Shown here in pieces: positions 1-9,021 of a stretch of 64,000 nucleotides of DNA (position 1 is the first letter of the stretch; the number at the start of each line of letters is the position of its first letter). Location of the stretch: the NCBI RefSeq assembly GCF_021653995.1, contig NZ_JAJJOZ010000002.1, positions 558,001 to 622,000 of the forward strand. Reading direction: 5' to 3'. A program made the position numbers and the translations under genes. The notes under the pieces are model-generated. The model had not been told where the DNA came from. It was given only the letters and a program-made list of their open reading frames with translations, and ran no database searches. This DNA comes from Allopusillimonas lactea. GTDB taxonomy: Bacteria; Pseudomonadota; Gammaproteobacteria; Burkholderiales; Burkholderiaceae_B.

Positions 1-971
1 TACGGCATCAGATGTTGTTGGGTTTCGATTTTGCCTATGCGACGGAAGATAAGCTGAACGCCTTTGACAACCCGGTAAATCGCGGTGGCACAGTGCCGCT
101 GATCGACGCCTACAACCCGGTGTACCCCGCTTTCACACCCCCCGTTTTCGATGACCACAAGCCGACGGCGCGCCAGCGCGACACGGGCGTTTATCTGCAG
201 GATCAACTGCGCTACGGCAACTGGATCGCCGTAGCTGGTCTGCGCCGCGACAGCTCCCGCAATGCGGTGGAGGGGCGCGCGAAACAGGTGAGTCGGGCGA
301 CCTCAAAACGCCTTGGGCTCATGTACGCCGCTGACAACGGATTGTCTCCGTATATCAGCTACAGCGAATCCTTCTCCCCCGTGCTGGGGCGCGATAAACA
401 GGGTACGTCTTTTGTGCCGCTGCGCGGAAAGCAATTAGAAGCGGGCCTGAAGTACGAGTCGGCCGACGGTGGGTTTGTGGCCAGCGGCGCGGTGTATACG
501 CTGAGCGAGGAGAACCGCTTGGTCAACGACCCGAGCAGCCCCACGGAGCAAACCCAGGTGGGCAAGACACGCAACCGCGGTCTTGATCTGGAGTTCAGCG
601 CCAAGGTCGGCCGCCAGTTTGATCTGCTCGGCAGCTACAACTACATCGATCTTGATGAGCAGCTTGAAGGCCTGCCCAAGCACCAGGCATCGATCTGGGG
701 CAAGTATCGTTTTTCGATTGGCAGCGTCAGCGGCCTGTCGGCGGGTGCGGGCGTACGGTGGCTCGGTGGCTTCAGGGATGGCAAAGCGCCCCGCACGCCT
801 AGCGTCACACTGGTCGATGCGATGTTGGCTTACGATACGCCGTCCTGGCGCTATGCGCTCAACGTCAACAATCTGCTCGACAAGACCTACGTGAGCACGT
901 GCCTGAACCGCGGCGACTGCTGGTACGGTTCGCGCCGGTCCATCGTTGCCAGCGCAACCTATCGGTTCTAA
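1..971 (+). CDS. TonB-dependent siderophore receptor, C-terminal part (5' end outside window)
   Basis: The open frame enters from the left edge (first full codon at base 3) and gives about 322 residues of C-terminal outer-membrane beta-barrel. It ends in aromatic ATYRF, the terminal Phe needed for barrel insertion. The CLNRGDCWYGSRR segment just before the last strand, with its paired cysteines, is typical of FhuA/FoxA/FhuE-type ferric-siderophore receptors. The TonB box and plug domain lie outside the window. It would import a ferric siderophore across the outer membrane using TonB energy. The convergent EntS-like exporter next door fits an iron-acquisition locus. The exact ligand cannot be read from this part. 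Confidence 0.9.
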   Translation, partial: RHQMLLGFDFAYATEDKLNAFDNPVNRGGTVPLIDAYNPVYPAFTPPVFDDHKPTARQRDTGVYLQDQLRYGNWIAVAGLRRDSSRNAVEGRAKQVSRATSKRLGLMYAADNGLSPYISYSESFSPVLGRDKQGTSFVPLRGKQLEAGLKYESADGGFVASGAVYTLSEENRLVNDPSSPTEQTQVGKTRNRGLDLEFSAKVGRQFDLLGSYNYIDLDEQLEGLPKHQASIWGKYRFSIGSVSGLSAGAGVRWLGGFRDGKAPRTPSVTLVDAMLAYDTPSWRYALNVNNLLDKTYVSTCLNRGDCWYGSRRSIVASATYRF

Positions 972-1018
972 GCAGTATTGAATCCGCCGGGCGGGTTGCG
1001 GGTGCCGGCTGTTTCATG

Positions 1019-2641
1019 TCAATGCACGTCTACATGCTCTTTGATGGGCGTGTCGTCTTGCACGGGGACGGTCTGCCGCTCGATCATCCGGCGCACCCGT
1101 GGCGGGCCTTCGCCTTGGTGCAGGGCCCGCAGGTTCTCGTAGTTGTCGGCGTCTGCTTTGGTGCGGCGCCGATTATGCCGCACGTATTCTACCCAGGTGG
1201 CGACGTGGTATGTTTCGATCCAGCGCGTGGGCAGTTCCAGGTCGCGCAACAAGGCCCATTGCCGGGCACCGTCGCGGATCCGGATGCGTCGCCGCTGCGC
1301 CATGATGCGCAGAAAGGCAGTGACATTCTTTTGCGCGATGTCGTACTCCACCGTGACCATAATTGGCCCGCTGCGCGGACGCAGATCGAGATGGAGCACA
1401 GGCTCGTTGAAACGGTCGAGCGGGTCCAGGTCGAGTTTGCTGAACTCGGGCAAGGTATAGCGCAGGCCAATGATTGCGCCCGCCAGCAACACAACCGCCG
1501 CGGCTGTAAGCCCGCCCGCCACGCCATGTGCTTCCGCCAACAGGCCCCAGATCCAGCTGCCGATTGCCATGCCGCCGAAGGTGGCCGTCTGGTACAGCGC
1601 CAATGCACGGCCCACCACCCAGCGTGGGGTGGAAAGCTGAACCGTGACGTTGAACAGCGACAGCGTCATCACCCAACAGGCCCCGGCAGGCAGCAACACC
1701 AGGCAACTGAGCCAGAGCTGATTGCTTTGGGCCAGCAACGCGGCGCTTACCGCCGACAGGACGAAATTACCCCGCACGATGGCTTCGTTCTGCCATTTTT
1801 CGCGTACACGATTGTTGAGCAGCGCGCCGGCAATGGCGCCTGCGCCGAAACAGCCCAGCACCACACCGTAAGAGAATGCGCCGCCCTGGATGAGATCGCG
1901 CGTGACCAGCGGCAGCAGCGCCAGCACCGATACCGCCGCCAGGCCAAACACGAATGACCGGAACATTACCTTGAGCAGGTTGGGTGACATGACGGTGTAT
2001 CGTAGGCCCGCCCCCATGGCACTGCCGAAGGTTTCGCGCGGCAGCGTGCTGGGCGCGTGCTCGGGTTGCCAGCGCCAAAGGGCCCTGATGAGGGGGATGT
2101 AGCTCAGGGCATTGGTGGCGAAGGCCGCCGCTGCGCCGGCCGTGGCCACGATCATGCCGCCCACCGCCGGCCCGATGCTGCGCATGAGGTTGTAGCTCAT
2201 GCTGTTGAGAGAGACCGCGCCCGGAAGGTCGTCGCGCGGGACCAGGTCGCCCATGGAGGCCTGCCATGACGGGTTGTGTAGTGCCGTGCCACAGCCGATC
2301 AGAAAGGTGAACGCCAGTAGCAGCCACGGCGTGAGCATGCCCGCGAAGCCGAAGATGGCAAGCGCAATCGAGACGCCCATCATCAGCGATTGCGCCACCA
2401 GCATAATGTTGCGACGATTGAAGTTGTCTGCCAATGCACCGGCGGCCAGCGAGAAGATCATGATGGGCAGCGTGGTGGCTGCCTGCACCAGTGCGACCAG
2501 GTCGGCCGAGGTGGTGAGCGTTGTCATGAGCCAGCCCGCTGCCACTGCCTGTATCAGGCCGCCAAGGTTGGATGCGAGCGTTGCAGTCCAGAGTGCGCGA
2601 AACGCGGGATGGCGGAACGAGGCGAGGGGCGATGCGCTCAT
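1019..2641 (-). CDS. MFS transporter of the EntS-like (MFS_3) family with C-terminal soluble domain
   Basis: A 540-residue protein with about twelve membrane helices in the first 400 residues. The N-terminus (LASFRHPAFRALWTA) and the ADNFNRRNIML loop after helix 2 are characteristic of the MFS_3 family that includes the enterobactin exporter EntS. A soluble tail of about 120 residues (from about 425) looks like a ferredoxin-like/monooxygenase-type alpha-beta domain, as is common in long MFS_3 members. It runs convergently to the TonB receptor gene, with only 47 bp between the stops. Siderophore or drug export is inferred from family and neighbour. No strong ribosome binding site is visible, so the start is moderately certain. 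Confidence 0.85.
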   Translation of the reverse strand: MSASPLASFRHPAFRALWTATLASNLGGLIQAVAAGWLMTTLTTSADLVALVQAATTLPIMIFSLAAGALADNFNRRNIMLVAQSLMMGVSIALAIFGFAGMLTPWLLLAFTFLIGCGTALHNPSWQASMGDLVPRDDLPGAVSLNSMSYNLMRSIGPAVGGMIVATAGAAAAFATNALSYIPLIRALWRWQPEHAPSTLPRETFGSAMGAGLRYTVMSPNLLKVMFRSFVFGLAAVSVLALLPLVTRDLIQGGAFSYGVVLGCFGAGAIAGALLNNRVREKWQNEAIVRGNFVLSAVSAALLAQSNQLWLSCLVLLPAGACWVMTLSLFNVTVQLSTPRWVVGRALALYQTATFGGMAIGSWIWGLLAEAHGVAGGLTAAAVVLLAGAIIGLRYTLPEFSKLDLDPLDRFNEPVLHLDLRPRSGPIMVTVEYDIAQKNVTAFLRIMAQRRRIRIRDGARQWALLRDLELPTRWIETYHVATWVEYVRHNRRRTKADADNYENLRALHQGEGPPRVRRMIERQTVPVQDDTPIKEHVDVH

Positions 2642-2880
2642 AGGGGTGCGGGAAAAGTCCGGAGGCGGCGGGTGGCCGACAAGAGGGCTTCGATGTTACG
2701 AATGCGGTTAAATCAGAGGATACACGAGTCGTGCGGCTCGCGCGCGCTGAGCGGGCACCCTGCCGCAACCGCGCCACAAACGGGCAGCGGAGCCGTGCAG
2801 CCCCGGCGGGCTGAGCGCCGCGTGCTGGGGCTACTCTGGTAGCATGCCTCGGATATCAACCTTCCACACAGGAACTACGC

Positions 2881-3825
2881 ATGAGCATGAACATCATCTT
2901 CGCGCATGGCAAAGAATCGGCATCGGACACGAGCAAATGGCTTGAACGGTTCAGCCAGTCGCTGCCCGACGCCACGTTCCATCACTGGTCGCGCGGCGGC
3001 CCCGGTGTCGGTGCGGAGGTGGCTATTGTATGGAATCCACCACCAGACCTGCTGCGCCAGGAGCCTGGCATCAAGATTATTTTCAACCTCGGGGCGGGGG
3101 TGGATGCCTTGTTCAGGCTTGACGGCCTTCACGAAGGGATCCAGTTGGTGCGAATCGAGGACGGCGGCATGGCGGTGCAGATGGCCGAGTACGCCGCCTA
3201 TGCGTTGTTGCGTGCATCCCGCCAGTTTGATGCCTACGAAGAGCGGCAGCGGGCGGGCAAGTGGGAGTGTTTGCCCGATATCCGGCGCAGCGACTGGCCG
3301 GTAGGTGTGATGGGGCAAGGGGTAATGGGGGCACGGGTGGCGCAAGTGCTGGCGGGGCTGGATTACCCCGTTGCCGCTTGGTCCCGAGGCGGTAAAGCCA
3401 TGGAGCATGTCGAGGTATATGCGGGGCCCGCGCAATTGCCAGCATTTCTGGCCCGTACCCGGGTGCTGGTCAATACCCTGCCGCTTACCGACGAAACCCG
3501 CAACATCCTTTGCCGCGATACGCTTGGGCGCCTTCTGCCCGGCGCTTATCTGGTCAACATCGCGCGCGGTGAGCATTTGGTGGAAGAAGACCTGCTGGCA
3601 CTGCTGGATACCGGCCACCTGCATGGGGCGACGCTGGATGTATTCAGGACTGAGCCCCTGCCGGCCGATCATCCATTCTGGCGCCATCCGCGCATTACAG
3701 TAACCCCCCATGTGGCGGCGGCCAGCCTGCTCGATGAAACCGTCGAACAGGTCTCGGGCAAAATCCGCCAGTATCAACAGGGCGAGCCCCTGTCCGGCGT
3801 CGTGGTCTGGAACAGGGGCTATTGA
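2881..3825 (+). CDS. ghrA: Glyoxylate/hydroxypyruvate reductase A
   Basis: A 314-residue D-2-hydroxyacid dehydrogenase resembling E. coli GhrA (YcdW). The N-terminus MNIIFAHGKES matches that subfamily. The NAD(P) Rossmann motif GQGVMG lies at residues 145-150. The catalytic triad is visible as Arg229 (VNIARGEHL), Glu258 (FRTEPLP) and His277 (TPHVAA). It reduces glyoxylate to glycolate and hydroxypyruvate to glycerate in the cytosol. A second in-frame ATG two codons downstream could also be the start; an AGGA element lies a short distance upstream. It stands alone, divergent from the MFS gene across a 239 bp gap. Confidence 0.9.
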   Translation: MSMNIIFAHGKESASDTSKWLERFSQSLPDATFHHWSRGGPGVGAEVAIVWNPPPDLLRQEPGIKIIFNLGAGVDALFRLDGLHEGIQLVRIEDGGMAVQMAEYAAYALLRASRQFDAYEERQRAGKWECLPDIRRSDWPVGVMGQGVMGARVAQVLAGLDYPVAAWSRGGKAMEHVEVYAGPAQLPAFLARTRVLVNTLPLTDETRNILCRDTLGRLLPGAYLVNIARGEHLVEEDLLALLDTGHLHGATLDVFRTEPLPADHPFWRHPRITVTPHVAAASLLDETVEQVSGKIRQYQQGEPLSGVVVWNRGY

Positions 3826-3918
3826 AGTGTAAGCGGTGGCGGCCATGCGGCCGCCGGCTTCAGATGGGCGCCGACCGAGCGGCGCGGGATAGTGCCGGTG
3901 GTGATGGCACGGGCCGCC

Positions 3919-4353
3919 TTAGCGGTGATAGTGCCGGTGATGATGGCGGGGGCCGTGACGGTAATACCGCGCCTCTTTCCAATGGTGCTTCTTCCAGCCG
4001 GGGTGGCCGTAGTAGCGCGGGCCGTGGTGGCGTGAGCCGTAATACCGCGGGCCATGGTAGCGCGGCCTATCCCAATCGCGGTAGCCGCTGCGGTAGTGGC
4101 GATGGCGGTCATAATGGCGATGGCGGTCGTAATGGCGGTCGCTGGTCAGCACATTTCCCAGCACGCCGCCCGCCGCGGCGCCGCCCAGCGCCATCATTGG
4201 ATCGCCATTCGATAGCACTGCGCCGGCAGCTGCGCCCAAACCCGCGCCGATCATCGTGTTGGCGGTGCGGTCCCCTGCGGCCGCTGTGCTCGCAAGACCC
4301 AAAGCCAGAGCACCGGCCAGCGCAAATCGTGCGATTTTTTGATTGAGCGTCAT
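3919..4353 (-). CDS. Secreted glycine-zipper protein with His/Arg/Tyr-rich tail
   Basis: A 144-residue protein with a Sec signal peptide (residues 1-26, ending STAAAG). It is followed by two glycine-rich amphipathic segments (GAGLGAAAGAVLSNG and GGAAAGGVLGNVL) like the glycine-zipper 2TM family of cell-envelope proteins. From about residue 72 to the end it is low-complexity and very rich in His, Arg and Tyr, with DRHRHY and GPRYYG repeats. Such tails can bind metal or polyanions, but no function is established. It stands as a single gene. The tail length may vary between strains because it is encoded by short repeats. Confidence 0.75.
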   Translation of the reverse strand: MTLNQKIARFALAGALALGLASTAAAGDRTANTMIGAGLGAAAGAVLSNGDPMMALGGAAAGGVLGNVLTSDRHYDRHRHYDRHRHYRSGYRDWDRPRYHGPRYYGSRHHGPRYYGHPGWKKHHWKEARYYRHGPRHHHRHYHR

Positions 4354-4718
4354 CTTATGTGCTCCTTGAACAAAAAGTCTTCAAAAGAGGGCGATCCGTC
4401 ATTACTGTACAAGCGGCTGCGCCCTGGGCATGCGGGCTTGCGCCTTGGCACCCGTCAAGTTGGATTCAGCGTATCGTCAACCGGCGAGGGTGGGCAAGCA
4501 CAAAAGCCGGTTCTGCAGCCGATTGAAATAAATGATCTGTACGCAAGATTTTTGCTTACATAGTTGTGTCGAGGCGGCTGAGGACCGGAGGCGATTGTTA
4601 CAGATTGTGTGTTGCCGTTTTGCCTCGGTTGCGCGGCTTTATGAGCCAGTGCATGACGGCTGCACTGCTTGGTGCGTGGCGTCGTGGCGCGCCTGGCATT
4701 GCGCGCTTGGCCTGGTCT
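4354..4718. other. Non-coding interval, nothing recognised
   Basis: A 365 bp interval between the start of the glycine-zipper gene and the stop of the aspartoacylase-like gene, both on the minus strand. It should contain the promoter of the glycine-zipper gene near 4354-4420. No convincing promoter pair, RNA gene or conserved small ORF was seen. Confidence 0.4.
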
Positions 4719-5660
4719 TCAGGCGTAATTGCGCGCCAACCGTACCACGGTGACGCCGGGCCGAAGTTGGCGCAGCGACGGCATGATCAATGTGCAGTTG
4801 TCGTAGGGGGTAATAATGGGCTCGTTGTCGGCCCAGCCGATGACGTCGCCAGCGTGGGACAGCGTTTCGAGCCCCTGCCAATCTTGTGCGAACCGGACGT
4901 CCATGGATGGCGCCACGATTGCGTGCGTGACTTCAAGGATCCGCTGTGGCTCGTTGGCGGGCAGCAGCCAGCCGGCGGGAAGGTCGATCGCATCGATGAC
5001 ATCGGCCTGCCGCAACATGCGGGCCACTATGTCGCGGGCTACGCTTCGAGAGGCGGGATCGCCATGAAAGCCGCATTCGATCAGCAGCGCACACGCGTCC
5101 TGCGCGGCGGGGTCGCCGAAGCGACCGTAGTCGCGCAGCCGCACGCCGTCTTTGTGGCCGGCATCCACGATAACGTGGCGTGGTGCACCCAGCGCGCGCG
5201 CCAGCATGATATTGCGCGGCAGGACGCCGGTGAGCAGCAGTGGCGCGCCCGGCTCGTGCATGGAGTGCATATCGAGCAGCCAGTCGGCCTGCCGCGCCCA
5301 CGGCCGTAGCGCAACCGCGCGCCGGCGTTCTCGATTGTTGGGCTCCGCAAGGCGCGCATCATCCCAGACGCGGTTCAGGTCTTCATCCAGATAGCGGCTG
5401 GCATCGTGGTGCGCCCGATCAAAGGTATCGAAGCTGTCCAGGTTGCAGAATGCCATGATGAGCCGCCCACGCCGCGGGCGCAGGCCCGCGGCGAGAAGGT
5501 CTTTCAGCGCCCATGCGCCACACAGCTCATTGCCATGGACGAGTGCGGTGATCATCAGCGTGCGCCCCGGCTTGCCGGAATCAAACAGCCAGACGCCCGG
5601 CGTATCGGTATTGCCCTGGCGCTCTGCGGCGAGATCGGGATAGGGAAGGTCGAATTGCAT
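4719..5660 (-). CDS. Succinylglutamate desuccinylase/aspartoacylase-family zinc hydrolase
   Basis: A 313-residue protein starting at ATG 5660. The longer frame to 5717 would run into the upstream gene's stop. Zinc-ligand motif VHGNE (His42, Glu45), a third probable ligand His132 in LLDMHSMHE, the substrate-binding DEDLNRVW segment and the IECGFHGD active-site glutamate are visible. Together these fit the AstE/AspA (M14-related) family, which cleaves N-acyl amino acids. The substrate is unknown. It lies 31 bp downstream of a Bug binding-protein gene on the same strand, so it probably acts on the compound that protein binds or a product of it. Confidence 0.8.
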   Translation of the reverse strand: MQFDLPYPDLAAERQGNTDTPGVWLFDSGKPGRTLMITALVHGNELCGAWALKDLLAAGLRPRRGRLIMAFCNLDSFDTFDRAHHDASRYLDEDLNRVWDDARLAEPNNRERRRAVALRPWARQADWLLDMHSMHEPGAPLLLTGVLPRNIMLARALGAPRHVIVDAGHKDGVRLRDYGRFGDPAAQDACALLIECGFHGDPASRSVARDIVARMLRQADVIDAIDLPAGWLLPANEPQRILEVTHAIVAPSMDVRFAQDWQGLETLSHAGDVIGWADNEPIITPYDNCTLIMPSLRQLRPGVTVVRLARNYA

Positions 5661-5691
5661 GGGCGGCCTCGTTTGCCGGTTATGGCGCGTG

Positions 5692-6681
5692 TCAGTTGCG
5701 TTGATCAATGCCGGCAAGCTTTACAAGATGCGCGTACTTGCTGGTTTCGTTCTGTTGGAACTGTAGCGCATCGACGCCTGGGGCAAAAAGCGTTGCACCG
5801 CTAGCTGCGAGCTTGTCGCGCAGCGCTTTGGTGGTGAGCGCCTTGGACAGCGCCGTATGCAGCTTGCCTGTGACGTCGGCGGGCAGCCCGGCGGGGCCGT
5901 ACAACCCAAACCATACACTGATGTCCACTTTCTCGAAGCCGGGTGTTTCGCTGAGCGAGGGAATGGAGGGGGCTACGGATGATCGCTGCGCGGTGGTGAC
6001 GCCCAGGGCTGTGATCTTGCCGGCTTGTATCTGCGGCAGGCCCGATGACATGACCAGCAGGCCGAAGTTGAGCTGGCCGCTGACCAGGTCGGTAACCAAA
6101 GGCGATACCCCGCGGTAAGGTACGTGCTGGGCCTGGATGCCGGCGGATTCGTTGATCATTTCGCCGGCCAGATGGAGCGTGGTGCCGATACCCGAGGAGC
6201 CGTAATTGTATTCTTCGGGCTGCCCGGCCTTGAGTTTTTGGATGTACTGGCCGGCGGTAGTAACGCCGGCCACCTTCGAGGCGGCCAGAACCATGGGTTG
6301 CGAGGCGATCATGCCAAGCGACGAGAAATCTTTCAGGCCGTCGTACTTGACTGCCTTGTTGATCATGCCCGCAATCACCATTTCGTTGGTGGACCCGAGC
6401 AGCAAGGTATAACCGTCGGCCTCCGCGCGGGCCACACGCTGGGCGCCAATGGTGCCGCCAGCGCCGCCCATGTTCTCGACAACGACATGCTGGCCCAGGT
6501 GGGGTGCAAGTTGCTCGGCCAGGAGACGTGCGGTGAGATCGACGCTGCCGCCGGCTGGGTAGCCGACAACGATGGTGATTGGCCGGGCCGGATAGGGATC
6601 GGCCTGGGCGGGTAGTGTGCCGATGAGGGAGACCGTGGCGAGCAGGGCGGTGAGGATGCCGCGTTGGCGGAGGTGCGTCAT
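5692..6681 (-). CDS. Bug-family (tripartite tricarboxylate transporter) substrate-binding protein
   Basis: A 329-residue periplasmic binding protein. Start ATG 6681 is chosen because AAGGAG sits 8 nt upstream and a signal peptide follows directly (MTHLRQRGILTALLATVSL, cleaved near AQA-D). The mature start YPARPITIVVGYPAGGSVD is the hallmark of the Bug/TctC family, expanded in Bordetella and relatives. No TctA/TctB membrane genes lie nearby, which is usual for Bug orphans. Ligands in this family are mostly small carboxylates or amides. The gene lies between a LysR regulator and an aspartoacylase-like hydrolase on the same strand. Confidence 0.9.
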   Translation of the reverse strand: MTHLRQRGILTALLATVSLIGTLPAQADPYPARPITIVVGYPAGGSVDLTARLLAEQLAPHLGQHVVVENMGGAGGTIGAQRVARAEADGYTLLLGSTNEMVIAGMINKAVKYDGLKDFSSLGMIASQPMVLAASKVAGVTTAGQYIQKLKAGQPEEYNYGSSGIGTTLHLAGEMINESAGIQAQHVPYRGVSPLVTDLVSGQLNFGLLVMSSGLPQIQAGKITALGVTTAQRSSVAPSIPSLSETPGFEKVDISVWFGLYGPAGLPADVTGKLHTALSKALTTKALRDKLAASGATLFAPGVDALQFQQNETSKYAHLVKLAGIDQRN

Positions 6682-6857
6682 GGTGATCGCTCCTTGAGTT
6701 GTGCATTGTGGGAGTGCGAGACGGCCAGCCAGCGGGTTGGCGCGGCAGCCGCCGCAACGGTGTGCAGCCATGAACCGAGGCGTTGTGCGCCGCGAGTCGA
6801 GCGGTATTCTGACTTTCCCAAGCCGCTTTGATGTGCTGAATCGGCACATCAAGGTGC

Positions 6858-7778
6858 TTATTGCGTGGAGGTCGTACGCGCTGTTGCGTCCCATACAGCC
6901 TCGGCGTTGCCGGACAGGCGGCCGCGGGGGCGGTAGAGGCGCACTTCGAATGCGATCTCATCGTTCCGGCCTCCCAGCGCGGCAAGGACGCCGCGCCGGC
7001 AGTCGCCAGCCACCATAGACCAAGGCAGCCAAGCGACGCCCAGCCCATTCAGCATGGCGCCAAATGCCGCGTCGAGGGAGTCGCAGCGCACCGCCGGCAC
7101 CAGCGGGTACGGCATGCTTTCGAGCCTGTCGCCCAGAATGCGGGCCATGGCCAGGCCGCCGGTGTAGGAAATGAGGGGCAGGGATGCGCCGGAAGGCGGC
7201 AGGGTGAAACGGGGTTCGCCGTTGCGTAGGGCCTGACACACGGGGACGAGCTTGTCGGTGGCCAGTGTCATGTACTGGTAGCTGCCTGGCTGAAGTTGGT
7301 GAGACAGTGCGGGATGCTCATAGCAGCAGAGCAGGTCGGCCCTGCCCTTGGCAAGCAGGGCCGACATATCGGCCATCATCCCGGTGGCGATTTCAATCTG
7401 TGTGGAGGGCCCCAGCACGGGGCGACGGCCCTTGCGCAGGCGGGCGATCCAGTCGGCCACAAGCGTGCGGGCCAGGCTGCGCCCCGTGGCGATGCGTACG
7501 CAGCCTTCGGTATCGCCGCACTGTGTGGAGATCTGGCTGCGCACCCGATCCAGTTGCTCGACCACCTGGCAGGCCGTCTTGAGCAGCGACTCACCTTGCG
7601 GTGTGAGCGAAACCGGGACGGTGCCATGGTTGACCAGCGGGGCGCCGGCCCACGACTCAAGCGCGCGGATGCGCCGGCCGAAGGCGGGGTGCGTGACATG
7701 GCGCTGCTGCGCCGCGCGCACAAAGCTGCTCGTACGGGCCAGTGCGATGAAGTCTTCAAGAAGTTTGAGTTGAGACAT
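6858..7778 (-). CDS. LysR-family transcriptional regulator
   Basis: A 306-residue protein with an N-terminal winged helix-turn-helix (LLEDFIALARTSSFVRAAQQRHVTHPAFGRRI, about residues 6-40) and a LysR effector domain. It lies upstream of, and on the same strand as, the Bug and hydrolase genes, with a 176 bp gap that could hold a promoter for them. It probably controls that pair. It is also divergent from the glycosyltransferase operon starting at 7987, so a role there cannot be excluded. The effector is unknown. Confidence 0.88.
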   Translation of the reverse strand: MSQLKLLEDFIALARTSSFVRAAQQRHVTHPAFGRRIRALESWAGAPLVNHGTVPVSLTPQGESLLKTACQVVEQLDRVRSQISTQCGDTEGCVRIATGRSLARTLVADWIARLRKGRRPVLGPSTQIEIATGMMADMSALLAKGRADLLCCYEHPALSHQLQPGSYQYMTLATDKLVPVCQALRNGEPRFTLPPSGASLPLISYTGGLAMARILGDRLESMPYPLVPAVRCDSLDAAFGAMLNGLGVAWLPWSMVAGDCRRGVLAALGGRNDEIAFEVRLYRPRGRLSGNAEAVWDATARTTSTQ

Positions 7779-7892
7779 GGCGGACGGGGCGGATCAAAGC
7801 GGCCATTCTACGGTTTGTGCGCCGTACAGGCACTGGCGCCGCAATGCGCATCGGCGTGGAGTCGCCGCCAAAACGCTGGCATCCTGCCGGCA

Positions 7893-7947
7893 TTGATGTT
7901 TGCTTGATTTTTTATTGATGCTTTCTTGTTGAGCGCATCCATAAGAT
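7893..7947 (+). promoter_or_regulatory. Four TTGAT-like half-sites at 11-bp spacing upstream of the glycosyltransferase/two-component operon
   Basis: TTGAT occurs at 7893, 7904 and 7915, and TTGTT at 7926, each exactly 11 bp after the last. A TAAGAT-like -10 candidate follows at 7942-7947. Direct repeats at helical spacing just upstream of the -10, in place of a good -35, are the usual arrangement for OmpR/PhoB-family activators. The third and fourth genes of the downstream operon encode such a regulator and its kinase, so this is a candidate autoregulatory operator. The repeats are directly visible; the binding protein is inferred. Confidence 0.55.
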
Positions 7948-7986
7948 CGCCACATTGTTCATTCTTGGACGGAGAGGTGTTTGTTC

Positions 7987-9021
7987 ATGAACGCGCTTGT
8001 GGAAAGCTGGCAGCCTGGGGCCTACGATGGTCAGCGCCTGGATGTTTCTGTGGTTGTTCCACTTTATAACGAGATTGAAGTCATTGGCCTGATGTACGAG
8101 CGCCTGACCGCTGTGCTGGTTCGGCTGGGCATGGCCTATGAGCTGGTGCTGGTCGATGACGGCAGCGGCGACGGTACGCCGGCCGCCATGCAGGGGCTGA
8201 CAGAGCAGGACGCGCGGGTGACGGCGGTGTTCCTGAGCCGCAACTTTGGCAAAGAGGCGGCGTTGACGGCGGGGATTGCGCATGCCCGCGGTGATGCGGT
8301 GATCGTGATCGATGCCGATCTGCAGGATCCGCCCGAGCTGATACCCGACATGATCAAGGCATGGCGCAAGGGCGCTGACGTGGTCTGTATGCGGCGCCGC
8401 TCGCGGGCTGGTGAAACCTGGTTCAAGCGCCTGAGCGCCCATCAGTTCTACCGCCTGCTCAATGCCATCAGCGATGTGGAGATCCCTCCGGATACGGGCG
8501 ATTTTCGTCTGATGAGCCGGCGCGCGGTGGATGCGCTGAACCGTCTGGGCGAACGCAACCGTTATATGAAGGGCCTGTTCTCGTGGATAGGGATGCCGAC
8601 TGTAATCATCGACTATGATCGCGCGCCCCGCGCGGCTGGTACGACCAAATGGGACTATTTGGCCTTGCTCCACTTGGCGTTTGAAGGCATTACCTCGTTT
8701 TCGATTGCGCCATTGCGGATGGCGATGGGGCTGGGGCTGTTGACCGCACTGGTAGGTGTTCTGTTCACACTGTGGATCGTTGCCAAGGCTATCCTGCTGG
8801 GCGACCCCGTGCGGGGCTACCCGTCGCTGATCTGCCTGATCTCGGTGCTGGGCGGTGCTCAGTTGTTGTCGATAGGCCTGCTTGGTGAGTATGTGGGCAA
8901 GACGTATTACGAAGCCAAGCGCCGGCCGGTTTATCTGGTGCGGGAAGTAATCCGCAGCCATGGGCGAGCGGCGCAGCGCGTATCGCGCGCGGACGCCAGG
9001 AGGCACATCAATGCAGCGTAA
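7987..9021 (+). CDS. Family 2 glycosyltransferase, polyprenyl-phosphate sugar type (ArnC/GtrB/LgmA-like)
   Basis: A 344-residue protein. ATG 7987 is preferred, with GGAGAGG 9 nt upstream; a TTG two codons earlier is also open. The GT-A catalytic domain shows VVPLYNE, the LVDDGSGDGT nucleotide site and DADLQDPPEL with its DxD metal ligand. Two C-terminal membrane helices lie at about 237-260 and 272-296. Family members transfer a sugar from a nucleotide donor to undecaprenyl phosphate at the inner membrane. The gene overlaps the following ArnT-like gene by 11 bp, so it probably makes that enzyme's lipid-linked donor. The pair resembles lgmA/lgmB of Bordetella (glucosamine on lipid A phosphates), but the sugar here is not known. 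Confidence 0.85.
   Translation: MNALVESWQPGAYDGQRLDVSVVVPLYNEIEVIGLMYERLTAVLVRLGMAYELVLVDDGSGDGTPAAMQGLTEQDARVTAVFLSRNFGKEAALTAGIAHARGDAVIVIDADLQDPPELIPDMIKAWRKGADVVCMRRRSRAGETWFKRLSAHQFYRLLNAISDVEIPPDTGDFRLMSRRAVDALNRLGERNRYMKGLFSWIGMPTVIIDYDRAPRAAGTTKWDYLALLHLAFEGITSFSIAPLRMAMGLGLLTALVGVLFTLWIVAKAILLGDPVRGYPSLICLISVLGGAQLLSIGLLGEYVGKTYYEAKRRPVYLVREVIRSHGRAAQRVSRADARRHINAA

Noticed and set aside
899..1957. Plus-strand frame overlapping the receptor end and the MFS gene
   Set aside because: Shadow of the MFS gene; no family features and a Gln/His/Arg-rich composition.
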